A DNA stretch of 64,000 nucleotides from Thuidium tamariscinum (taxonomy: Eukaryota > Streptophyta > Bryopsida > Hypnales > Thuidiaceae). Both the position numbers and the translations under genes were made by a program. The notes beneath the pieces are model-generated. The model did not search any database and was not told where the DNA came from. It worked only from the letters and a program-made list of their open reading frames with translations. Shown here piece by piece: positions 10,557-20,075 of the stretch; within the stretch, counting starts at the first letter, position 1; each line of letters starts with the position of its first letter. The stretch is from positions 16,926,001 to 16,990,000 of the forward strand of contig OX344751.2 in assembly GCA_947034885.2 (NCBI GenBank), written 5' to 3'.

Positions 10557-11502
10557 CTCCAAAGCCCTAAACTGCATTTTTTTTGGCAACATAGCAATTT
10601 TGGACAATTCAATATGAATGGAGTACTTATTTATTTTTCTTTAAAATTTTCACATGACATGTGCCCAAGGAGTAGCTTTAAGGTTCAACAATCTTCATCA
10701 CTTTTGTCTAAATGGTTAAAAAGTTGTCAGATGATATGTTGTTTTCAATGTTTGGCCCCATGTTTGGTGGATAGATTGGGTAGCTTAAGAAACTTATTTA
10801 AAAATTAATTTTTAAGAAAATTAAAATTTGAGATTGGTTTTCTAGATCTAGATGTATGTGGGAAGCTTTGAATCATTCCATTTTCAATGAAATGAAAGTT
10901 ACGGGAATTTTAGTTTGAAAGTAGTTAGTTTGTAAGTAATTATGGAATCTCTACTCTATAATAAAGTTTGAAACCCTTTATTTAATTCAATTTTTAATAT
11001 TTTTGAATTTTTTTTTGGTGTAGATTGCTAATTACAACATTATAACCATTGGAATTGTCATTTTTCAATTCCATAACTAAACTGTTAACAATTTATTTTT
11101 GGGGATCATTCTCTACATGTTTCTACTGACTCTTTTTTTCCTATATGTTATACAATTCAAAATGATCTGAAACTTTTCAAGCATGTAGCCAACTTGCCTT
11201 AAAGAATGCATTGTCAAAATTGCCACCATTTTGAACATTTTTTCATTAAAATGTGACCTTGAAAAGTGTAGCTACTAGTTTTTTGTAGGGCCAAAAAAAG
11301 GATTTTTGTAAATCCAAACGCTAATATCTTGCTATCAACACTACGGAAATTTTAAAAAAATTCCACATCTTTCCACAGAAGATCCCACAATTGAATGTGC
11401 CCTAACATGATTATTTTTTTCCTAAAATGTGGTATTTGTCTTAGAAATGGCAATTTGGGAGTGATTTTGATAAAAAAAATATAGTCAAAAAAAATATAGA
11501 GG
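10557..11502 (+). mobile_element. 946 bp TTAA-bordered element (family P2)
   Basis: The interior is similar throughout to 29415-30336 and to much of 52787-54339, including GGCAACATAGCAATTTTGG near the start and AAGCATGTAGCCAACTTG in the middle. It ends in ATAGAGG before TTAA at 11503-11506. No transposase frame is seen; small frames such as that at 10614 are not conserved between copies. Confidence 0.75.
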
Positions 11503-11692
11503 TTAAACCAATATATAAGATTTATAATGTATCCACAAGTTCAATGCTCTAACATCAATCTACATGCATCCAAAATATCTAATTGTAGTTTACAAAAAAG
11601 TTCAATAAAAGTTGGAAGTCATAATTGAGCATTGATGTGAAATCTTATTGGATTGTAACAATTTGCTATCAATGACCTTAGTTACATATGTA

Positions 11693-13085
11693 CAGTGGGG
11701 TACCAATCAAAATGTCATTTTTGAATTCGCAGTGAGAAAAATTTCAATACTGCCAACTTTGAAAGCCTTCCGAGAGCTCAAAAATTGGTATTTTGCCACG
11801 AAATTCTTACCACTGCATCATCTTTAAGTGAATTATATGTATTCCAAATTTCAAGGCCAAAAGATTCACCAAAAAAAAGTTATTCAAAATCTACCAACAT
11901 GGGTAGTAGTGAGAAACATTTCACTACTTTCAACTTTGACACCTTCCTAAGAATTGAGTTTTTTTTCTTTTGCCATGAAATTTTTGTTATGAAACAATCT
12001 CTATGTTTTTAATATGCATAAAAAATTTCAATGTACAAATTCTTTTTAAGAAGATATTTCAAATCTCCCAATAGGTGTAGTTTTGAGAAAATTTTCACAA
12101 TTGCCAACTTTGACACCTTCCCAAGGGCTGGAAAATTGGTTTCTTACCATGAATTTTTTATGGTGAGGTCATTGGTATGTTTATAATATGTTCTTTACAT
12201 TTCAAATTCAAATGAATTACCAAAAAAAAGATATGCAAAATCTCCCAACATGTGTAGTTGTGAGAAAATTTTCACTACTGCCAACTTTGACTTTCTCCGA
12301 AGGGCTGAATATTTGTCAATTTAACATGAATTTTTTTGAATAGGATCAAATTTATGTTGATAATATATGTTCCAAATCTCAAGTTCAAAACACTTACCCA
12401 AAAAAAGATATTCAAAATCTCTCAACATATGTAGTTGTGAGGTTGAGTTTTTACATTCTTGTCAAACTTTGCTTCACAAAATAACACTATACTAAGGGCT
12501 CAAAAACTCCTCCTCACAACTACACATGTTGGGAGATTTTGTATATCTTTTTTTGGGTAATTCATTTGAATTTGAAATGTAAAGAACATATTATAAACAT
12601 ACAGATGACCTCACTATAAAAAATTCATGGTAAGAAACCAATTTTCCAGCCCTTGGGAAGGTGTCAAAGTTGGCAATTGTGAAAATTTTCTCAAAACTAC
12701 ACCTATTGGGAGATTTGAAATATCTTCTTAAAAAAAAATTTGTACATTGAAATTTTTTATGCATATTAAAAACATAGAGATTGTTTCATAACAAAAATTT
12801 CATGGCAAAAGAAAAAAAACTCAATTCTTAGGAAGGTGTCAAAGTTGAAAGTAGTGAAATGTTTCTCACCACTACCCATGTTGGTAGATTTTGAATAACT
12901 TTTTTTTGGTGAATCTTTTGGCCTTGAAATTTGGAATACATATAATTCACTTAAAGATGATGCAGTGGTAAAAATTTCGTGGCAAAATACCAATTTTTGA
13001 GCTCTCAAGAGGCTTTCAAAGTTGGCAATATTGAAATTTTTCTCACTGCGAATTCAAAAACGACATTTTGATTGGTACACCACTG
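11693..13085. mobile_element. Giant palindrome with internally repeated arms
   Basis: Arms of about 575 bp (about 11693-12265 and 12507-13085) are near-identical inverted copies around a loop of about 240 bp. The outermost inverted ends are CAGTGGGGTACCAATC and GATTGGTACACCACTG, each next to TA; the symmetry runs on into CATATG on both sides, so the exact border is uncertain. Each arm is itself built of roughly 170 bp degenerate tandem units, recognisable by repeated GCCAACTTTGACACCTTCC and CTCCCAACATGTGTAG. The frames at 11785 and 12766 are the same repeat read from each arm, not genes. Confidence 0.85.
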
Positions 13086-13398
13086 TACATATGCATGAGG
13101 TAATACTCTAGAATGTAGATGATGAAAATATACAATCCCAATAGAATGAATTCTACCACCATGACAATGTTATACAATGTGACGAAAAGTAGCGTACCAC
13201 CAAGGTCAATTAATTAGCCCCCCCCCTCCCCTTTCAAAAAATTTACAAACCATTGATTTAAAAAACAAACAAACTTACTTTTGTAATCACCATTGATTTC
13301 TCAAAAATTTCCAAGCCATTGATCATGTAAGATTTAATCTGAACCGTTCAAATATGGATACAGATAAGGATACTCTACATATATTATATGGATTATAT

Positions 13399-13446
13399 GG
13401 ATACGATCCAGATACGATTCAGATACAAATACAAATACAAATACAA
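13399..13446 (+). repeat. Short ATACNA tandem repeat
   Basis: Runs of GATACGAT then ATACAA units. The surrounding 13.1-13.6 kb is AT-rich and holds no gene. Confidence 0.6.
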
Positions 13447-13669
13447 GATCACTTGTCCCATAATGTTTGTCAATCAATTGGTTTTAAAAAATTACAAGAG
13501 GAGAGGGGGGGAGGGAATGAAGATTCAAAAAATTTTAAATTAAATTTTTTTTGGGGTGCACAGTGATCATGCATCAAAAAAAAAATTTAACTTTTAAATT
13601 TTAAATTCTTGGGCCTGTAAAAACATGCCAAGTGTACTAAATCCAAATTAAAATTAATTTTTTTTTAGA

Positions 13670-13737
13670 ATTGGTAGTTATTGCTACTTTTTGGTACATT
13701 GTTCACAATGTACCAAAAAGTGGCAATAACTACCAAT
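13670..13737. repeat. Hairpin with 33 bp arms and a 2-base loop
   Basis: The left arm starts ATTGGTAGTTATTG and the right arm ends CAATAACTACCAAT; the arms pair almost perfectly with a loop of about two bases. It could be a small inverted-repeat element or a cruciform; no terminal duplications were identified. Confidence 0.8.
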
Positions 13738-14139
13738 CCATAATCCAATGACAACTTGACTTGCCTCCAATCAAGTGGACGATGGCAACAAACCTAGTCA
13801 CATTAAATGTCACTTGATTGGAAGTGAGGCGGCAATGCAACTACTATAAGGCAAAAATCAAGAATTAACTTTTGCAATTATGTAATAAATAGAAGGATTT
13901 TCCATCATGAGTAAAGGGATTTTCTGTCGTCTACCACACACTTCAAGCCTCCCACTATGCTTTAATGTTGGACAAACTTTTTATAGGAAGTGCTATATAT
14001 CAAGTAAGCAATTATACTTTCACATGGACTTGGTGGATGGCAAAGGATATTATAAGAATTCCACATGTGTAGATTCCTTCAAGATTGACTAACTATGTCA
14101 ACCATGAAATCTCTCTTTTTTGCAAGACAAGTACTACCT

Positions 14140-14316
14140 TGTTACAAATAAAACGGGAGCAAGCCCATAGTAGGCAAATTTTTTAATGGTGGTATACATT
14201 TCAAAACTTGAATGTACACCACCACTATAATTTTGTTCACAATGGGACTGCATTCCTTTATGCCCATAATAGGATAGTTTACTTTAGTGGAGAGCCTATT
14301 AGATTTGAATATTTCA
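14140..14316. mobile_element. Small inverted-repeat element, family 4 (diverged copy)
   Basis: A GTGGTGGTATACATT/AATGTACACCACC inner palindrome lies inside a wider inverted repeat (AAACGGGAGCAAGCCCAT versus ATGGGACTGCATTCC, then GGATAGTTTACTTTA). The same modules recur at 15702-15745 and 16012-16145. The left border is not clear. Confidence 0.45.
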
Positions 14317-15525
14317 ATATGTGCAACATATCATCCAATGAGACCGACATGATTAGAGGGTCTTATCAACCACAACAACATTTTTAAGTTAATTTTAGAT
14401 TGTCACCATGGACAAGAGGACTCCCATCCCTCCTTCCCCAAGTAGTTGTCAAGACCACAAACCAAAATGCCTTTCCATGAGTTGTCCAATATTTGCCTAC
14501 CTGCCCTCCATTATATTGGGAAAATAAGAGCATCTCCTGCAACCTTCTAAGTATCCGTTCTCCTTTAATTTTTGGATGATATGCAATCAATTCTAGTGTA
14601 TGTAAAGCTCAACCTTCACTTTCATAATATTGAGTAGTTCTCTTAAGGTTTATTTTTTGGTAGATCAATGAAGTTCATTTATAAATTCTTGGGTTGTTGG
14701 ATAGTGAATAGTTCAAAGTGTATAGTGAATAGCCTATCTGCCATGTCATACCATATTCATTTACTAATCATTTGAACTTTAGTTGATTAAGTTACACTTA
14801 ACTTAAGTGTAAGACATTAAGCTTACTGACATATCTTTTTAATAGTATGTTCATTGCAACTCTAGTTGATTAAGTTGTAGTTAATTAAAGCACATGATAT
14901 TAACTTTACTGACATGTCTTCTCAATAGTTTGTTCTTTTAAATTTCAAGTGGGACCTATCCAACTCTGCCAATTTCGATAAATGTCCCCATAGCTAAAGA
15001 TGTGGTGTGGAATATTCTACACCATTTTTGTTGGGCATGAGGCACTATTTTATGTGGTTACTAAATGTTTTGGTCTCTTTCCAAATCAACCATATTTCAA
15101 GAAGGGGTCACTATTCCCTCTACACACTACATATTCACTTGGGATTAGCAAGTCATCGTAATAAATGATAGGGTACTTATTCCTTGTACAAGTTGTTTGA
15201 GTTGTGATTGGTTGGAAGTATATCTTAATGAGTTGAATTGTTGGAGATACAAGTGGCCATCCCCTCTAAATTGGACAGATTTCAATTGAAAGGGCTAAGA
15301 TAATTGGAGGGGTGTAGGAGGTGCTCTAAGTTACTCCACTCATGAGCGTGGCTAGAGCCAACTACCTTATTTGGGTCCAAGCCCTAACTTAGCTTTCCTT
15401 AACTTGTTTGCTTTTGTCACTGAGTTGCCTACAAGCAATGTCTGAGTGTCTTGCAAGGAACTAAATAGTATGCTTACCAAGGCTTTTGTTTGGCTTTCTA
15501 GTGCTAGATTGTACCCAAAAAAATA

Positions 15526-16145
15526 ATCTGGCTAAAAAACACTACAAAAAATGCCAAATTTTTTGGATGAAATCACTTGATTATGGATGAAAACCTTATG
15601 ATACATCCAAGAAGTGGATGAATGTTGCAATTTGGAGCACCACTATGACATTTTATATTGCCACTATGGCACTTCTTCAAATATGAAAAAACAACCCTTG
15701 ATGCTTAGGGTGAACTACCCCATTACAAAATAAATGGGAGCAGACCAGGTTTTTTTTTTTCGTTTTTGGGGAATAGCCACAATGGCGACATAAAATGTTA
15801 TAGGGATGCTCCAAATTGCAACATTCATCCATTTCTTGGATGTATAGTATGGTTTTCATCCAAAATTAGGCGAATTCATCTACTATTTTTTTAAATTTCA
15901 AAGTTGTCTGGCGATTTCATCCAAAATTTTCAGCATTTTTGAGGTGTTTTTTAGCCAGATTATTTTTTTTGGTGCAAATTGGCACCAAAAAGCCAAAAAA
16001 AAGAAGCCCTGGAGTAGACCCATTGCCGGTCAGATTGTAGTGATGGTGTACATTCAAGTTCTTAAATGTACACCTTTAGTACAATTTGACCCACAATGGG
16101 TTTGCTCCCATTTGGTCCGTAGTGGGATGATTTACCTTACTTCTA
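15526..16145. mobile_element. Nested foldback: arms 15526-15700 and 15760-15962 plus a split family 4 element
   Basis: TAATCTGGCTAAAAAACAC at the left is inverted as GTGTTTTTTAGCCAGATTA at the right, with diverged pairing between (GGATGAAA, CATCCAAGAAGTGG). The family 4 modules GTGAACTACCCCATTAC (15705-15721) and GGGATGATTTACCTTA (16127-16142) bracket part of it, so one element appears to have entered or rearranged another. No coding sequence. Confidence 0.5.
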
Positions 16146-16149
16146 AGTT

Positions 16150-16500
16150 ATCTCCAGTTCCGCCATGATGGGGAAGCCCCCGGCCACCCGCCCAACATGA
16201 CGGACCCTCCTCTCTCAGCCAGTCCCTTTTCATTTCTGCTCCTCCCGGAGGTTGCTAAATGGGGCCAGAAATCAAAGGCGCCCTGGCGAGGACGGAGGGC
16301 CACTCTCCCTCACTGCCTGTCGTGACAGACGGACCCCCAGCAGTGAGAGCCATCGGCATTAAGCTCAGCCAACGGGGGAGTGACTGTGTCGGCCAGACCG
16401 AGCCCGAAGCGGACGATGACGGTCGTGGAGAGCGACGGAAGGGCGACGGAAGGGGGGAGGGAAGGGAAGGGAAGGGACTTTGAAACGATGCTGCGTATAC
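16150..16500. other. GC-rich island without recognised gene
   Basis: Base composition jumps from the AT-rich surroundings to a GC-rich, CpG-bearing block ending in a GGGAAGGGAAGG purine run. Both strands are open for about 75 codons, as expected from GC-rich DNA, and neither translation is recognisable. It may be a promoter fragment or an inserted piece. Confidence 0.5.
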
Positions 16501-16508
16501 TAAGTGTA

Positions 16509-16780
16509 AGGTGGGTACACCTAAAATTGCACCTCACCTAAAACTGCCATCTATAGTTGCTGTACATTTCTGAATTCCATTATGTACCTATTTGGCTGGA
16601 GTGCTTTTAGAAATAGACTTTGAACCTTAATAACTTTTGCATACTGTATCCAAATGCTGCGTTTTGTGGTGCATTAGAATGTGCTTTCACTTGCCAAGAA
16701 GACTATATGAAAATTTGATCAAACCAGTAATGGTTACTAGGCACAATAACAAAAAGTGGCACTTTTAGGTGTACCCACCT
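16509..16780 (+). mobile_element. MITE, family 1, copy C
   Basis: AGGTGGGTACACCTAAAA at the left and TTTTAGGTGTACCCACCT at the right form a perfect 18 bp inverted repeat with TA on both sides (16507-16508 and 16781-16782). The 272 bp interior is very similar to copy D (18644-18915), in opposite orientation. Confidence 0.9.
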
Positions 16781-16790
16781 TAGATGATAG

Positions 16791-17005
16791 AATTTTTTCG
16801 CATGGAAGACAAAAATGCAATTGTTCATTCTTGAAAATTTTGTGTAAAAAGGAGAGGTCATGAATAGTAGTTTGGTCTCCGATGAATACTTTTGAATTTT
16901 TTTTTGCATGGAAGACAAAAATGCAATTGTTCATCCTTGAAAATTTTGTGTAAAATGGAGAGGTCATTAATAGTAGTTTGGTCTCCAATGGGTACTTTTG
17001 AATTT
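16791..17005 (+). repeat. Tandem duplication, 106 bp unit
   Basis: Two near-identical copies, marked by CATGGAAGACAAAAATGCAA at 16801 and 16907. The unit length is not a multiple of three, so the long minus-strand frame through it (16737-17168) translates the two copies in different frames and is not a gene. Confidence 0.9.
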
Positions 17006-17379
17006 TTTTTAATAGTAAATGATGTGCACTATTGCAAAAGGAATGATATCCACGGAGACTAGCAACGATCCTAGAACGAGTTAAGCGTATTTTAGCCAAA
17101 TGTTCATTTTCAAAGGAGTTTTTTTGGAATGTAGAGTGAAGGCATGCATAATATTGGTAAACCAACAAGTTAGGTCTTCCCCAGGTGGAGGCATTATTCT
17201 CCCCTGTATACCTAGGGGAAACTTTAGTTACAATACATGGAAGATCATTGTCTGGCTATAATCTATATTGCAGGGTTGTTAGAGTTTCTGGAGACTCATT
17301 GGTCAAGCAAATATGAAGGACTCCTGATTGGAGGGGGGGAGGGGCAAAAGGGACCCCATAAAAAACATTAATAATGTTA

Positions 17380-17490
17380 TGTGATGAAATTAAGGAGCAA
17401 CCAAGAAGAATTTAGCTAGTTTTGGGATCACTGCTTCAGTGATCCCAAAACTGGCTAAATTTTGCTTAATTGCTACTTAATTTCTTCATG
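17380..17490. repeat. Hairpin with 25 bp near-perfect core and extended stem
   Basis: The core TTTTGGGATCACTG CTTC AGTGATCCCAAAA pairs perfectly around a 4-base loop; pairing continues outward imperfectly (GAAATTAAGGAGCAA versus TTGCTACTTAATTTC) to about 110 bases. The form resembles either a small MITE or a young small-RNA precursor; no end duplications were found. Confidence 0.7.
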
Positions 17491-17559
17491 CCCTCAATGT
17501 ACGTAAAGTCAAGAAAAATCTTTCGAAAACGAACATTTGGCTAAAAACCTTGAAGCCAT

Positions 17560-18140
17560 TCGGAGATCATGGCACTGGAGCCCAGCCAGTCCTTCCAAGG
17601 GTTAAGGTAAGTTAGTACGGTACCCTTTCTTTTATTTTCTCAGTTTTGTAATGAAATGAAATCTGGGCACAGATGCCAAGGCTGATGACGACGACGTCGA
17701 CCTTCGTTACCCGCAGACTGCGACTGCGACTGACGGACGACTGACGGACGACCGTCTGTCCCTGCCCGGCCTGGCTGCCTGCCTGCCTGCCTGGCTCCAG
17801 CCAGCGGTGGTTTTCCCCACAGCTGGACGAGCACTGTACCCGCCTTGGGGCCTTCGTTATCTGGTTCAGTCAGGATGGAATTAGTTAAACAGAAGAGGAT
17901 AATAATGGGACCGACGGCCTGTTCCGTCAGGACTGACGGAGTGTTCAGTTCCACTCCGTCACACGACCGACGGACGGAAGGACGGATCTTAACTAACGTA
18001 AGTTCTCATCCGTCCGCAATCATCCCTCACTTGATTGGCAGCCAGGTTCCGATTGCAGGGAGCCAGCCAGGGAGGGAGGCCTCCAAATCTGGCCAATGCA
18101 GTAGAAGGGCAAAATACCCAAAACCGTCCATTTAAGGAAT
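17560..18140. other. Second GC-rich island
   Basis: A GC-rich block with CCTG repeats and many GACGGAC-type words, similar in texture to 16150-16500 and to the start of the bZIP upstream region. TTAA preceded by CTTCCAAGGG at 17592-17605 looks like one end of a TTAA-type element without a visible partner. The frames at 17640-17954 (-) and 17845-18135 (+) overlap each other and are not recognisable. Confidence 0.45.
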
Positions 18141-18602
18141 TCAGCATAGTTGGAGGCATGTTTTTCTGAAATTGATATTTTTCTAGTATTAGCGAGTGAA
18201 AATCATGAATATTCAAAAAAAAATTTAAAATTTTCGGAATCAGTATGTAATTTCTATCAATTTCCAAAGTATTGGCTCCCTAGACCACTGGAACCGTCCT
18301 ATAGGTGTACCTTTAATTGAACACCTACTGAAATCAACTGTCAGTGAATGAAAACTATACATGTGCCTTACAATTGCGTCAGCAAATTAGATTTAAACAT
18401 TTGTCGGACACTTTGATGAATGCTTATAGACAGATTTAGTGACATTCTAATGACCAAGAATAGGTACAGGGATGGGAATGGGTGTTTCTCCCTTAGAACG
18501 AGGTTTATTGGTTTTAGTATAACTTGGTTGGAGGCACTCAATGCAAGTTGTGGAGGAGAATGGGGTGGAAAGGCATGGAAAATGTGGATAGAAGGGGGTT
18601 AA

Positions 18603-19121
18603 CCCTTGAATGTCACAGGAGATGTTTTTCTAACCTTTGATTAAGGTGGGTACACCTAAAAGTGCCACTTTTTGGTACTATGCCTAGTAACTATTACTGG
18701 TTTGATCGAGTTTTTATGAAGTCTTCTTGGCTAGTGAAAGCTTGCTCCAATGCACCAAAAAACGCAGCATTTGGATGCAATATGCAAAAGTTATTAAGGT
18801 TCAAAGTCTATTTCTAAAAGCACTCCAGCCAAATAGGTACATAATGGAATTCAGAAATGTATAGCAACTACAGATGGCGCTTCTAGGTGAGGTGCAATTT
18901 TGGGTGTACCCACCTTATGAGAGACTGAGTTCATCAAACCTTATAATGTTTGCATCTATATGGTAAATTTTTTCAAAATAAATGAGTGTAGATTGATGAG
19001 GTTATTGGCTATACTTAGATCTATATGGTGAGGAATGCAATAATCAATTCAAATTCAAGTTATGTTGCTTTTTTTAGAATGGTTTTGTCTTCACAGCTGT
19101 TTGGTTTGTGACTTTTAGGGG
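18603..19121. mobile_element. TTAA-bordered element carrying a nested MITE
   Basis: The left end CCCTTGAATGTCACAGG and the inverse right end TTTGTGACTTTTAGGGG are flanked by TTAA (18599-18602 and 19122-19125). The family 1 MITE copy D lies inside at 18644-18915, so the host element would be only about 247 bp without it. Confidence 0.75.
18644..18915 (-). mobile_element. MITE, family 1, copy D (nested)
   Basis: 272 bp, starts AGGTGGGTACACCTAAAAG and ends TTTTGGGTGTACCCACCT, with TA at 18642-18643 and 18916-18917. It is inverted relative to copy C and is inserted in the TTAA-bordered element at 18603-19121, which dates it as the later insertion. Confidence 0.9.
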
Positions 19122-19519
19122 TTAACATATCCCATATGAAAAAGTAAACACTCCAAAATAGGGACATTGGTTTCACATCGTGGACATGTAAAGAAAACGA
19201 ATTTTTGCTTTTGCTATGGAACAATTGCAACTCGCTACTTTAGACAATTATATGTATTGCACCGTAGAATTTTTTTATTGGTTACTCATGAAAGGTAACA
19301 TGTTTAAAATATATTGTAAGTTCTCTTCTAATTTCTTGGGCCATTCATGCATTGCTTCTTCTTTTCTACCCTTTAGAATATTCATCCTTTTTCATGATTT
19401 TTTGCATCACATTTGATTAGTCCATCATTTTTTCACTATAATTCTCATTTAGTATCATTCCAATGATTTCAATGTTGTTCATGTAAGCCCCCTTGTAATG
19501 CATTTTGCCAGAAAGAGAG

Positions 19520-20075
19520 GTCATTTCTTCTTAGTTATAACATAAAGGAGAATATATGACCTCTTCTTTCAACTCTTGGGAACAATCAAATTGCTTCCTA
19601 ACTATGATTCCACCATCATTTTCCATTGTTCCATCTATCATTCCAACAATTTCAATGAGTTCAATGTAAAAAAGACTGCCAATACCGCATTCTTGAAGGA
19701 AAGATCGACTCTCCCTAACCAACCTTCACCAAAAAAAGAAAAAGAGGGTGGTCATTTCTTCCTAGATAGAACATAAATTAGAATATATGACCTCTTCTTT
19801 TCACTCTTGGGAACAATCAAATCGCTTCTTAACTATTATTCCACCATCATTTTCCACTATTCCTTCTATCATTCCAACAATTTCAATGTAAGAAAGACCG
19901 CTCGTATCACATTCTCAAAAGAAAGATCGACTCTCCCTGACCAACCCTCCCAGAAAAAAGGAAAATATGTTACCCTCCTATTATCTTTTGGGACCACTCA
20001 AATCCCTTCTCAACTATATATATTATTCCTATCACGTTTGATTGTTCCACTATTCCCTCTATCATTCCCAAAGCT
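19520..20075 (+). repeat. Tandem repeat, two 231 bp units plus a diverged third
   Basis: The word TTGGGAACAATCAAATYGCT occurs at about 19577 and 19808, with matching downstream AAAGATCGACTCTCCCT blocks, giving a 231 bp period; a more diverged partial third copy starts near 19985. The 233-codon plus-strand frame at 19807-20508 begins inside the repeat and continues into GC-rich DNA, with no recognisable domain. Confidence 0.8.

Noticed and set aside
11785-13008. Pair of nearly identical small proteins on opposite strands (11785 + and 12766 -)
   Set aside because: They are the same palindrome arm read from both sides; the frame is interrupted by no selection-like pattern and is AT-rich low complexity.
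16737-17168. 143-codon minus-strand frame with internal similarity
   Set aside because: The 106 bp tandem duplication is read in two different frames and the end overlaps a MITE, so it is not a protein.
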